This document shows positions 34,598 through 43,299 of a DNA stretch of 64,000 nucleotides, one piece after another. Source of the DNA: Salimicrobium humidisoli (GTDB lineage Bacteria; Bacillota; Bacilli; Bacillales; Halobacillaceae). The stretch spans positions 62,001 to 126,000 of the forward strand of contig NZ_NSGH01000004.1 in NCBI RefSeq assembly GCF_002295105.1, given 5' to 3'. The notes under the pieces were generated by a model. The model did no database searches and was not told where the DNA came from. It saw only the letters and a program-made list of their open reading frames with translations. A program made the position numbers and the translations under genes. Within the stretch, counting starts at the first letter, position 1. The number at the start of each line of letters is the position of its first letter.

Positions 34598-36256
34598 ATG
34601 AAGGATATGGGCAGCAAACTCCTGCTCGCAGGCCTTCTGGCGCTGGTTGCGGCGTCCGGAGGAGCGGTGACGGAGAACGTTTCAGCCGAAAGCAGTTACA
34701 GAGTGGTAGTCGGATTTGAAGAGGGCACCTCGGGCAGATACAGAACTGCAGGGGAAGGGGAGCATTTACATACGTACGATTCTCTGAATGCTGTATCTAT
34801 GAAGATGAACCGTGAACAGATCATCGAGATGCAAAAGAAGCCGGAGGTGGCCTGGGTCGAATTTGACCAGAAGGTCTCTGTAGCTGCAGAAAGAGAAACG
34901 TGGGGATATAAAGCGACGGAACCATCGAAGGCAAGAAGCTGGGGTCTTACGGGGGAAGGCGTGAATATTGCGGTTATCGACACGGGAGTAGCCAAAGATC
35001 ATCCGGATCTCAACGTCCGGGGCGGTGTGAATACGATCGAGGGCTCGACCGGATGGGCGGACGACAATGGCCACGGTACCCACGTTGCGGGCGTACTCAA
35101 CGCCCAGCCGAACAATAGAGGAACAGTCGGTATAGCTCCCGATGCCGATCTTTATGCTGTCAAAGCCCTGAACAAAGACGGGGACGGCTGGGAAAGTGAA
35201 ATCATTGCAGGGATCGAGTGGGCTTTCAAAAAAGATGTGGATATCATCAATTTAAGCCTTACGACCTGCAGCTCCTCCATTCCTATGAAGAAAACGCTTG
35301 AGAAAGCGGAAGAGAAAGGTGTCGTAGTTGTTGCCGCCTCCGGCAACAAAACTCCCTGTAACGGAAGGTATCTTCCGGACGTCATGTATCCGGCACGCTA
35401 TGACAGCGTCGTCGGTACGGGAGCGGTGAATGATGAATTCCAGAGAGCCGCTTTCTCCTACGGAGGTAATTCTCTTGACGTAGTCGCACCGGGCACCGGA
35501 GTATACAGTACATATGTAGATGCAAAGACAGGGGTGAACGGATACGAATATTTGAACGGTACTTCCATGGCAGCCCCTTTCGTGAGTGGAGTATTCGCGC
35601 TGAACAGAGAAGCCTATCCTCATTACACTATCCAGCAGCTCAGGAAAGAAGTGAGAGACCGGTCGAAAGATCTCGGACCAAAAGGAAAAGATAAAGACTT
35701 CGGTCACGGTCTTGTCCAGGCTCCGGTCAATCCTTTCAAAGATGTGTCTTCCGGCCGCTGGTACTATGAGCCTGTCCGCAAGCTGTACGTCGATGGGACA
35801 GTTACAGGGTTTAGAAATGCCACGTTTCGGCCGGATGGGAAGATCAGCCGTCAGGACGTCGTTACGATGCTAGGCAGAACGTTGAATCTGGAGGAAAAGG
35901 ACTCGAATACCGGCTTCCCGGACGTGCAGGAGAATTCGTACAGTGCGGGGTATATATCCGCCGCTGTCGAAAAAGGATTCATCAACGGCTTTCCGGACGG
36001 AACGTTCGCTCCGCGTAAAAATATCACCCGCGGCGATATGGCAGTCATGCTGGACCGGGCTTTCCAGTTTCCGGAGGCAGGCAGATCCTATTTCTCGGAC
36101 GTAAACGGCCGTTACTACACTGAACCTATAAATGCCGCTGCAAAAGCAGGAGTTCTTTCCGGGTACAGGGACGGGACATATCAACCGTCCGAACCTGTAA
36201 GCCGTGCGGAACTTGCTAAAGCACTTTACGAATCAAAAGAATACTCATCCAGGTAG
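34598..36256 (+). CDS. SLH-anchored subtilisin-family serine protease
   Basis: A 552-residue secreted protease. Signal peptide (1-30), an I9-type inhibitor prodomain (about 33-95, YRVVVGFEEG...), then the S8 catalytic domain (about 110-375) with Asp in VIDTGVAKDH, His in NGHGTHVAG and Ser in NGTSMAAPFVSG. Three C-terminal SLH domains follow (about 380-550; FKDVSSGRWYYEPV, GFINGFPDGTFAPRKNITRG, VSRAELAKAL). The ATG at 34598 is preferred over 34589 because AAAGGA then has normal spacing. Likely roles are surface-protein processing or turnover. It lies between two paralogous SLH amidases. Confidence 0.92.
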   Translation: MKDMGSKLLLAGLLALVAASGGAVTENVSAESSYRVVVGFEEGTSGRYRTAGEGEHLHTYDSLNAVSMKMNREQIIEMQKKPEVAWVEFDQKVSVAAERETWGYKATEPSKARSWGLTGEGVNIAVIDTGVAKDHPDLNVRGGVNTIEGSTGWADDNGHGTHVAGVLNAQPNNRGTVGIAPDADLYAVKALNKDGDGWESEIIAGIEWAFKKDVDIINLSLTTCSSSIPMKKTLEKAEEKGVVVVAASGNKTPCNGRYLPDVMYPARYDSVVGTGAVNDEFQRAAFSYGGNSLDVVAPGTGVYSTYVDAKTGVNGYEYLNGTSMAAPFVSGVFALNREAYPHYTIQQLRKEVRDRSKDLGPKGKDKDFGHGLVQAPVNPFKDVSSGRWYYEPVRKLYVDGTVTGFRNATFRPDGKISRQDVVTMLGRTLNLEEKDSNTGFPDVQENSYSAGYISAAVEKGFINGFPDGTFAPRKNITRGDMAVMLDRAFQFPEAGRSYFSDVNGRYYTEPINAAAKAGVLSGYRDGTYQPSEPVSRAELAKALYESKEYSSR

Positions 36257-36396
36257 TTACTCACCAATATTACAAGATCATTACAATAATGTTAAGAAAC
36301 TATTAGTATGCAATAATCATCTATTAATAAAATAATAGTATATTATAATGAACAAAGAATATTATAAAAATTTGAAAAAAAGGGAGTTTTAACCAC

Positions 36397-37779
36397 ATGA
36401 TCAAAAACTTTAATAAGGTTGTTGTGTTCATGGTCTTTGCTGTTCTTTTCACTGTCGTTCCGCTGAAGGAAGCGAACGCTGCCGTTACAGGAATACCGGG
36501 CAGCTATAAGTCTGAAATCAACTACCTCATCCATAAAAAGGTAATCGCCGGTTACCCGGACGGTCGATTCAGAGGAGATGAAGAAGTAAGCAGACAGCAG
36601 GCCGCCACGATGGTCGGCAGGGCTCTCGGTCTGAATAACAGGAAGCGGACTACGGAATTTCCCGATGTAGATAAAAATTCGTACGCTTCCGGATACATAC
36701 AGTCTGCCAAAGATAAAGGAATCATTACCGGTTACCCGGATGGCACATTCCGTCCTCAAAATACGATGACAAGGAAAGAAATGGCCTACCTCGTATCCAA
36801 AGCTTTCAATTTCTCTAACATGAGCGGGGCCTACTTTACGGATGTCAAAGGGCCCGGTTCCGGCTACAGAGCCGTGAATAAAGTGGCGACAGCAGGAGTA
36901 AGTAACGGAACACCGGACGGCAGATTCCTTCCGAACAATAAAATCACAAGAACGGAGTACTCCCTGTTTCTGGCCCGCGCTATGAATAACGACTACCGGG
37001 TGGAACGTGATCTCGCGGTACAGGAAGAAAGGATAATCTCAAGCAGCACTCCCCTTAATGTAAGAATCGGCCCGGGGACTGGATACAAAGTGATTAATCA
37101 GTTCAAAACGGGCAGAACTGTCCGTGTCCATAAAAAAGTCGGAAACTGGCTTCAGGTCTCCTATGGAAACACGCTCGGGTTTGTACATGCAAACTACACG
37201 ACTTCCGATGTAAGCAGCTCGAGAGTCGTCGCGATTGACGCCGGTCACGGCGGCTGGGACCCGGGTGCTTCCGGACATGGGGTAGTAGAAAAAGAAGTGA
37301 ACCTGAAAGTATCAAAACTTGTAAGAGACAAACTCGCAGCTTCAGGAGTGAAAGTGGTAATGCCGCGCCGGAATGACACATACATTTCTCTTTCCGGACG
37401 AGTGGATTACGCGCAGCGTAATAACGCGGATACGTTCGTAAGCATTCACTCCAACTCTTTTTCGAGTGAAAATGCCTCGGGAGTAGAGACGTATTACTCG
37501 GCGGCAGCACTTGGACCGAGAGCGTATAAGAGTTACAAACTGTCTCATTTCATTCAGAAACGCCTTGTGAAAGCCATGGATGCTTCCGATCGTGGTGTGA
37601 AAGAAGCAGGATTCCACGTAATCAAGAGAACGACCCTGCCTTCTGCACTTGTCGAGCTTGGATTTGTAACGAATAGAGAAGAAGCCCAGAAACTCGGATC
37701 CTCCTATTGGAGAAACAGAGCGGCCAATGCCGTGTCCCGGGGTATTATTGACTACTACAACTGGGAGGAAAGAAGATAG
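36397..37779 (+). CDS. SLH-anchored N-acetylmuramoyl-L-alanine amidase (second paralogue)
   Basis: A 460-residue paralogue of the protein at 33117 with the same order: signal peptide (1-28), three SLH domains (about 35-205), SH3 domain (about 218-272) and Amidase_3 (about 280-460). The zinc and catalytic residues are kept: His in DAGHGGWDPGA, Glu in GVVEKEVN, His in VSIHSNS, Glu in LVELGFVTN. AAAGGGAG precedes the ATG. The two genes probably arose by local duplication with the protease gene between them. Possible division of labour is not visible. Confidence 0.92.
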   Translation: MIKNFNKVVVFMVFAVLFTVVPLKEANAAVTGIPGSYKSEINYLIHKKVIAGYPDGRFRGDEEVSRQQAATMVGRALGLNNRKRTTEFPDVDKNSYASGYIQSAKDKGIITGYPDGTFRPQNTMTRKEMAYLVSKAFNFSNMSGAYFTDVKGPGSGYRAVNKVATAGVSNGTPDGRFLPNNKITRTEYSLFLARAMNNDYRVERDLAVQEERIISSSTPLNVRIGPGTGYKVINQFKTGRTVRVHKKVGNWLQVSYGNTLGFVHANYTTSDVSSSRVVAIDAGHGGWDPGASGHGVVEKEVNLKVSKLVRDKLAASGVKVVMPRRNDTYISLSGRVDYAQRNNADTFVSIHSNSFSSENASGVETYYSAAALGPRAYKSYKLSHFIQKRLVKAMDASDRGVKEAGFHVIKRTTLPSALVELGFVTNREEAQKLGSSYWRNRAANAVSRGIIDYYNWEERR

Positions 37780-37790
37780 ACGAAAAATGA

Positions 37791-37817
37791 GCCTGCAGCT
37801 TAGCTGCAGGCTTTTGT
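37791..37817 (+). terminator. Terminator after the second SLH amidase
   Basis: GCCTGCAGC and GCTGCAGGC form a perfect 9-bp stem with a TTA loop, followed by TTTTGTTTG. Confidence 0.88.
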
Positions 37818-37914
37818 TTGTATATAGAGGAGAGGAGCAGAGACTCCTGCTCGCTTTCTAAAACGATATATAACGCTAGAATATGAATAGCGGCGTACTG
37901 TTCAGATAGCACCG

Positions 37915-37961
37915 GTGAAAAACGAAATAGAGCCAGTCAATGTTCCGGTGTTAGTGGCTCT
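37915..37961 (-). terminator. Terminator after the NlpC/P60 SLH gene
   Basis: AGAGCCA (37929-37935) and TGGCTCT (37955-37961) form the stem. On the minus strand it is followed by ATTTCGTTTTTC. The stem is short and the loop long (19 bases). Confidence 0.5.
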
Positions 37962-38021
37962 GTCATTTCTCAAATACTGATAAAGCAGTCTTCTGTCGTG
38001 AAACAACAGGATCAATCCGTA

Positions 38022-38999
38022 TTAGTTGATAGCATTATAGACAAAAGCGGCAAACTCACTTCTTGAAGTGGTCTTTTTAGGACGGAAAGTGTTGTCTTCG
38101 TAACCGTTCGTAATAGAATTGGAAGCCAGCGCCTGAATGTATTCATAAGACCAGTTGTTACTGCTCACATCCTTAAAGCCTACTCTCCCGCTGCCGGAAA
38201 GGTCGAAAGCCCGCGTGAGGACGGTGGCGATCTCTTCACGTGTCATATGTTCTTCCGGTCTGTACGTGCCGTCTTCGTAACCTTCAATCAATCCTTTGGC
38301 TGCCACTGCGTTCACGTACTTTCTGGACCAGCCGGATAAGTCAGAAAACCTGTCTCTAGAAGACGTACCCAAATTCAGTGCCTCGCTGATCATTTTAGCT
38401 GCTTCTCCGCGTGTGACGTTATCTTTCGGACGGAAGTAACCGTTGTAACCTTCAATGATGCCTTTATCGCTTATGTATGAAATCTTCTTAGCTGCCCAGT
38501 AATGATCAGGGACGTCACGGAAATCAGTAATGGTGTTGGAAGAAGTGTGGGACTGGTCTTCTTCGAACACACGGCGTGCTCCGCTATAGTTACGTTTCCA
38601 GTAGTTGTAGTTAAGAGACGTTACGTCAATGTCATCTCTTGAGTTCTCTGCAGAAATCATTCTATCGTTACCTATGTAAATACCTACGTGATAGACGGGT
38701 TTACCGAAGAAGACGAGGTCCCCTGGTTTCAAATTCGACCGGCTGACATATTTCCCCTGCCTCGCCTGCTGACGGGACGTGCGATTCAGTTTGACACCGT
38801 TTTTCGCATAGACGTAGCGGGTGAAGCCGGAACAGTCGAAACCGGATGGAGTAGTACCTCCGTAAACGTACGGTGAACCTGAGTATCTGTAAGCTGTATC
38901 AATAATACTCTCCGCTTTGCTTTGTGCGGATGAGCCTGGAGCGAATAATAAGAATACTGCTGCAAATGTAAATAAAAAAGCCGCCAGTCGCTTAATCAT
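38022..38999 (-). CDS. SLH-anchored NlpC/P60 endopeptidase
   Basis: A 325-residue secreted D-glutamyl-L-diamino-acid endopeptidase. Signal peptide (1-25, ending SSAQ), NlpC/P60 domain (about 30-150) with catalytic Cys in GFDCSGFTRYVY and His in VYHVGIYIG, then three SLH domains (about 160-325, with VTRGEA, MTREEI and TSRSEF). The start at 38999 is preferred over 39041 because AGGGGGA sits upstream and the signal peptide then begins MIKRLAAFLF. It is the fifth SLH wall enzyme of the island and the only one with SLH domains after this catalytic domain type. Confidence 0.92.
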   Translation of the reverse strand: MIKRLAAFLFTFAAVFLLFAPGSSAQSKAESIIDTAYRYSGSPYVYGGTTPSGFDCSGFTRYVYAKNGVKLNRTSRQQARQGKYVSRSNLKPGDLVFFGKPVYHVGIYIGNDRMISAENSRDDIDVTSLNYNYWKRNYSGARRVFEEDQSHTSSNTITDFRDVPDHYWAAKKISYISDKGIIEGYNGYFRPKDNVTRGEAAKMISEALNLGTSSRDRFSDLSGWSRKYVNAVAAKGLIEGYEDGTYRPEEHMTREEIATVLTRAFDLSGSGRVGFKDVSSNNWSYEYIQALASNSITNGYEDNTFRPKKTTSRSEFAAFVYNAIN

Positions 39000-39175
39000 A
39001 TGTAAATCCCCCTGTAAAGTTATTTGTTTCAAGCCTAGCATACGAAAGTTTTAGACAAGTTACAGATTTATGACAATTGGGTTACAGCCGTTTTATGATC
39101 CGTCAAATCGGGAATACTTTGGTTTCTTAAATTTAGTGGATTCCCGTTTAACTTCCTGATAAAAGTGACTGATTC

Positions 39176-39212
39176 CAAAAGAAAAGCGTCCACCCGCACG
39201 GGGAGGACGCTT
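39176..39212 (-). terminator. Terminator after the LysM-3D gene
   Basis: AAGCGTCC and GGACGCTT form the stem; on the minus strand CTTTTCTTTTGG follows. Confidence 0.8.
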
Positions 39213-39235
39213 CATTCATTTAGACTCTGCTATTA

Positions 39236-40033
39236 TTAGTTAAGAACTTTAACGGTTACGTTGCGACGGCCGAAGTCAAGAGCGTCGCTGTTGCTAGGCA
39301 TGAAGACATCGATACGGTTACCTTTGATAGCACCGCCAACGTCACCGGCGATTGCTGTTCCGTAACCTTCAACCCATACCTTGGACCCAAGTGGGATTAC
39401 GTTAGGGTCTACAGCGATGACTTTCTGGTTAGGGTTAGCTCTAAGGTCCTGACCTGTTGCAGTTGTACCGCTGCAGCCTGCACAGTAAGCAGTGTAAGCA
39501 GTAGCTTCTGCTGTGAACTGTTTAACGACATCGCCCTGGCTGCTGCTTTCTTCGGAAGAAGCAGAAGAAGATGCAGTCGTGTTACTTTCTTCAGAAGCTG
39601 TGTTATTACTGCTGGATTCGGACTTCACTGCAGTGGATCCGCCAACAGACAGCTGATCACCAGGGTGGATCAGGTTAGAAGAAAGGTTGTTCCAGGATTT
39701 GATCTGGGAAACGCTTGCTCCGTGTTTTTTACCGATAGAGTAGATCGTGTCTCCGGATTTAACTGTATACGTATTCGATTCGCTTGCCTGGTTGCTGCTG
39801 CCGTTGTCGGAAGCAGAAGCCTGACCGCTAACTGTAAGGGACTGGTTAGGGAAGATCAGGTTGGAAGAAAGATTGTTCCAGGATTTAAGCTGGCTTACAG
39901 AAACATTATTTTGCTGGGAGATGCTCCAAAGCGTATCTCCACTATTTACGTTATATTCTTCCGCGCTTACAGTAGTCGCGAACGCTCCTGTCAAAGCTGC
40001 GGTAGTTGCTAGAGTAATCATTTGTTTTTTCAT
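39236..40033 (-). CDS. LysM and 3D domain protein (YocH-like wall hydrolase)
   Basis: A 265-residue secreted protein. Signal peptide (1-24, ending VSA-EE), two LysM peptidoglycan-binding domains (about 26-70 and 88-132, [12 protein letters not shown] and [12 protein letters not shown]), a Ser-rich linker (about 135-165), and a C-terminal 3D domain (about 185-265) with the conserved Asp residues in [16 protein letters not shown] and [17 protein letters not shown]. This is the YocH/Sps-type layout of putative lytic transglycosylases. It binds glycan through LysM, not SLH. AGGAGG precedes the ATG. Confidence 0.9.
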   Translation of the reverse strand: MKKQMITLATTAALTGAFATTVSAEEYNVNSGDTLWSISQQNNVSVSQLKSWNNLSSNLIFPNQSLTVSGQASASDNGSSNQASESNTYTVKSGDTIYSIGKKHGASVSQIKSWNNLSSNLIHPGDQLSVGGSTAVKSESSSNNTASEESNTTASSSASSEESSSQGDVVKQFTAEATAYTAYCAGCSGTTATGQDLRANPNQKVIAVDPNVIPLGSKVWVEGYGTAIAGDVGGAIKGNRIDVFMPSNSDALDFGRRNVTVKVLN

Positions 40034-40087
40034 TTTAAAATTCCTCCTGTGTGTTTGAAAATTCCGTGTCTCATCTGCACAACCACA

Positions 40088-40116
40088 ATACTAAAGTCAT
40101 TAAACATTAAAGTTAA
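40088..40116 (-). promoter_or_regulatory. Candidate promoter of the LysM-3D gene
   Basis: On the minus strand TTAACT and TAGTAT are separated by 17 bp, about 55 bp before the start codon. Confidence 0.45.
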
Positions 40117-40520
40117 GAACAAAATGCTAACATTCGTATTGCAAATCTGACAGTTATATTTCAGTGAAGTTACAGTAAAAAGAGAAACCCTGTAATGACG
40201 GGGTTGAAACGGAATCCCTCTACCTGAAAATAAAAGCGAAAATATGATAAAATTCCTTGAAATAATGGTTGCATTTCATATTTTAAGAGTTTAAGAAGGA
40301 AATTTAGATAAATTACCCGTGCTTTAGAACAACTTTTTTGAACTGTACAGATGTGCCGCTGATATGTAATGAAATGTGTGCGTATAATATAGAAGAAACT
40401 CGTCAAAAATTATTAAAGAAACAGGGGTGAGAAAATGTATGCCAGGAATACAAAATGAAGAGAGCAAACGTGAAAATATTCAATAATTTACAAAATAAAA
40501 GACTATGCAAAATATTGTTA
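40117..40520. other. Intergenic region before the exopolysaccharide control genes
   Basis: About 400 bp of AT-rich sequence between the divergent LysM-3D and modulator genes. It contains scattered -10-like boxes (for example TATAAT at 40383) and no believable gene or repeat. Confidence 0.4.
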
Positions 40521-40529
40521 TGTTATAAT
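40521..40529 (+). promoter_or_regulatory. Extended -10 promoter of the kinase-modulator operon
   Basis: TGTTATAAT matches TGnTATAAT, with no clear -35, about 45 bp before the modulator gene. The same nonamer occurs before the polymerase operon at 21191. Confidence 0.5.
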
Positions 40530-40574
40530 TGGAAATGGTTTATCGGATTTTCAAAGGAAACAGGAGGTACACAT

Positions 40575-41342
40575 ATGGAAGAAACTATTTCACTGAAGGA
40601 AATTATGAGCGTACTGAAGAAACGATGGCAGCTGATAGCGGGCTGCGTTATTGGAGCTATTCTTTTGAGTGCTATTGCTACATTTTTCTTTATGACACCG
40701 ACGTATCAATACTCTTCGGAATTCATCGTCAACCAGGAGAAAAGCAATAACCAGCAGCAGGCGGGATACGATATCAACGAAATCAGGTCGAACGTCGAAC
40801 TTATCAATACATATAATGTCATTATTAAGAGTCCTGCAATTTTAGATGAAGTGAACAACGAACTGGATCTCAACTTAAGCGCCGAACAGCTGGCGAACAA
40901 AATAACCGTCTCTAACGCCGAGCAGTCCCAGGTCGTTACAGTAGCTGCGACTGATGAATCGGCGGAGACTGCAGCGAATCTTGCGAATGCAACGGTTAAG
41001 ACGTTCGAAGCAAAGATTCCTGAGTTGATGAACGTCGATAACGTGAACGTCCTGTCGGAAGCGGAAGTAGGAATCAACCCTTCTCCGGTAAGTCCTAACG
41101 CTCCGTTGAATCTCGCTATCGCAGCGGTCGTCGGCCTCATGCTCGGAGTGGGAGCGGCATTCCTCCTTGAGTATCTCGACACCACGGTAAAAAGTGCGGA
41201 TAACCTGGAAGAAACTTTCGGTATGCCGGTCCTGGGTTCGGTATCTACCATAGCCCCCGGCGAAGCTGCTAGTGGAGAGAGAGCCGTGATGAATAAAAAG
41301 CCGGTGACTTCAAGTGAAAGGAGACAAAACGTTGGTTCTTAA
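40575..41342 (+). CDS. Polysaccharide chain-length and tyrosine-kinase modulator (Wzz/YveK/CapA family)
   Basis: A 255-residue membrane protein with the Wzz layout: a short cytoplasmic start, TM1 (about 20-42), an outer domain (about 45-170) and TM2 (about 175-198) with the Pro-rich SPVSPNAPLN just before it. The cytoplasmic tail should activate the BY-kinase encoded next. The ATG at 40575 follows CAGGAGG; upstream in-frame codons give no Wzz-like sequence. The kinase gene overlaps its 3' end by 11 bp. Confidence 0.88.
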   Translation: MEETISLKEIMSVLKKRWQLIAGCVIGAILLSAIATFFFMTPTYQYSSEFIVNQEKSNNQQQAGYDINEIRSNVELINTYNVIIKSPAILDEVNNELDLNLSAEQLANKITVSNAEQSQVVTVAATDESAETAANLANATVKTFEAKIPELMNVDNVNVLSEAEVGINPSPVSPNAPLNLAIAAVVGLMLGVGAAFLLEYLDTTVKSADNLEETFGMPVLGSVSTIAPGEAASGERAVMNKKPVTSSERRQNVGS

Positions 41343-42033
41343 AAGAAATAAAAAATCACCTTTAATGAAAAGAACGTTGATTGCCCACGAAAACCCGAGA
41401 TCCCCCATTTCCGAACAGTACAGGACGATACGTACGAATCTGGATTTTGCTTCAGTCGACAGCAAACTGCACACGATGACCGTAACTTCGGCGGGGCCCT
41501 CTGAGGGGAAGTCACTCACTACAGCTAACCTGGCGATAGTATTTGCCCAGCAGGGGAAGAGGGTTCTACTAGTGGATGGTGACTTAAGAAAGCCGACTGT
41601 ACATTATACGTTCCGCCTCGACAACGTTTCAGGGTTGAGCAACTATGTAGCGGGCCATGGAGATACTGTGAGAGAGATTGCGCAACCGACCCAGGTGGAT
41701 GGGCTTGACATTGTAACGAGCGGACCGATTCCGCCGAATCCTTCCGAACTGTTAGGGTCGGCGAGAATGGAAGCATTCATCGATGAGGCGAAACAGAAAT
41801 ATGACTTAGTAATATTTGACTCGCCGCCTGTATTAGCCGTGACGGATTCTCAGGTCCTCACTTCGCAGACGGATGGTGCGTTACTCGTAGTCCGGAACAA
41901 GAAAACCGAAAAAGAAGCTGCGAATAGATCCAAGGAACTGCTTGAACAGGCAAAAGCGAAGGTCTTAGGTATTGTTTTAAACGATGTCCCTCAGAAAGAA
42001 AGCGGATATTACGCGTACTATGGTAACCGGTAA
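41332..42033 (+). CDS. Tyrosine-protein kinase, CpsD/CapB (BY-kinase) family
   Basis: A 233-residue cytoplasmic kinase that autophosphorylates on a C-terminal tyrosine cluster and controls polymer synthesis. Walker A is in SAGPSEGKSLTTANLA (about residues 53-68), Walker A' in VLLVDGDLRKP and Walker B in LVIFDSPPV. The tail ends SGYYAYYGNR. The start is TTG at 41332 with AAAGGAG at 41317; the GTG at 41314 overlaps that site and is less likely. It pairs with the modulator upstream and the phosphatase downstream, from which it is separated by a terminator. Confidence 0.9.
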   Translation: MVLKRNKKSPLMKRTLIAHENPRSPISEQYRTIRTNLDFASVDSKLHTMTVTSAGPSEGKSLTTANLAIVFAQQGKRVLLVDGDLRKPTVHYTFRLDNVSGLSNYVAGHGDTVREIAQPTQVDGLDIVTSGPIPPNPSELLGSARMEAFIDEAKQKYDLVIFDSPPVLAVTDSQVLTSQTDGALLVVRNKKTEKEAANRSKELLEQAKAKVLGIVLNDVPQKESGYYAYYGNR

Positions 42034-42036
42034 TAA

Positions 42037-42078
42037 AATACAGCTCTACTGTTAATGTACAGAAGAGCTGTATTTTTT
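42037..42078 (+). terminator. Terminator after the tyrosine kinase
   Basis: AATACAGCTCT and AGAGCTGTATT form a perfect 11-bp stem, followed by TTTTTCT. Confidence 0.85.
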
Positions 42079-42142
42079 CTGGGACTTTTGGTAAAATAAA
42101 GATATAGTGTAAATACATCTAATTAGTTAGGGAGCGAATCTT

Positions 42143-42907
42143 ATGATTGACATACATAGTCATATTTTACCAGATGTTGACGACGGAGCTCAGTCGGAGC
42201 AGGAAAGTCTGGAAATGGCCGAGCAGGCTCTGGATGAAGGGATTCATACTATTGTGGCAACCCCTCATTTTAAAAATGGGCAGTGGGATAATTCACGGCG
42301 CGATATAGAGGGAAAGGTCCATGTCCTTAATCGCTTTTTCGAAGATAACGACGTACCGCTTCAGGTGCTGCCGGGACAGGAAACACGGATAAACGGAGAA
42401 ATGCTTGAAGATTTGGATGCTGAAGAAGTTTTGCCGATCAACCACAGTCGATACGTTTTCGTGGAATTTCCGAGTGACGCTGTGCCGAGATATACGAGTC
42501 AGCTTCTGTACGACCTGCAGTTGAAAGGATATAAACCGGTGATTGTACATCCGGAGCGGAACAGTTATTTTCAGGAGAAGCCTTCCGTTCTTCATGACTT
42601 TATCCATCAGGGCGCATACGCTCAGCTGACTGCAGGAAGTCTGGTGGGAAGCTTCGGCAAGCCGGTGAAACAGTTCAGTGAACAATTGATGGAGGCGAAG
42701 CTCATCCATCTGATTGCATCAGATGCTCACAATGTGAAACACCGTCCGTTTCATATGAAAGAGGCCTTTGGAAGAATCGAGAAATTGTATGGCCCGGAGA
42801 CGCGCGAAGTGTTTCTTGATAATGCGAGATTTGTAGTGAACAATGAGCCTTTATTCGCTGAACCTCCGGAACACGTGAAAAAGAAAAAAAGATTCGGTCT
42901 CTTTTAG
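42143..42907 (+). CDS. Tyrosine-protein phosphatase, CpsB/CapC (PHP) family
   Basis: A 254-residue manganese-dependent phosphatase that reverses the BY-kinase modification. The PHP metal ligands are visible: MIDIHSHILPDVDDG at the N-terminus, ATPHF near residue 39, and the HLIASDAHNVKHRP block near 190. GGGAG precedes the ATG by about ten bases. It is the third member of the kinase-modulator-phosphatase control set and has its own strong terminator. Confidence 0.92.
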   Translation: MIDIHSHILPDVDDGAQSEQESLEMAEQALDEGIHTIVATPHFKNGQWDNSRRDIEGKVHVLNRFFEDNDVPLQVLPGQETRINGEMLEDLDAEEVLPINHSRYVFVEFPSDAVPRYTSQLLYDLQLKGYKPVIVHPERNSYFQEKPSVLHDFIHQGAYAQLTAGSLVGSFGKPVKQFSEQLMEAKLIHLIASDAHNVKHRPFHMKEAFGRIEKLYGPETREVFLDNARFVVNNEPLFAEPPEHVKKKKRFGLF

Positions 42908-42917
42908 AAACAATCAG

Positions 42918-42956
42918 AACCCCCTGCCCTTTCCCATAAGGGCAGGGGGTTCTATC
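42918..42956 (+). terminator. Terminator after the tyrosine phosphatase
   Basis: AACCCCCTGCCC and GGGCAGGGGGTT form a 12-bp GC-rich stem, followed by CTATCT. The T-run is weak. Confidence 0.75.
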
Positions 42957-43299
42957 TGGATTTTTCACATCTAAAGTATCAGTGGTAGAATGCTGTTACT
43001 CGGTTTTTTTGGTAAGAATCAATCCATTGCCACGAGCTTCTTGCACAAAAATATGTAGTTACCATACAGCTTCCTAAAGCCGGTATTGCCAGTAAAGGAA
43101 AGTATTGTTAAACTTATAAAGTAATTCTTCATGAAAACATTAATGAAGAAAGAAGGCAATTACTCTATGGAACATTTTTTAGATAAATTTTTTGAAATTA
43201 CAACTAAACAGATTGTACCCTTCTTTTGAATAATATAAACACTGACATTTGCAATTTGTCCATCATAGTAGATACTACATAAGAAAGTAGGAGTTTTTC
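42957..43299. other. Intergenic region before the exopolysaccharide assembly genes
   Basis: A 343-bp AT-rich gap. It contains a hairpin (TTCTTCAT and ATGAAGAA, about 43127-43155) and a 20-codon frame (43168-43230, MEHFLDKFFEITTKQIVPFF) with only a weak ribosome site. No clear promoter is seen. Confidence 0.4.
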
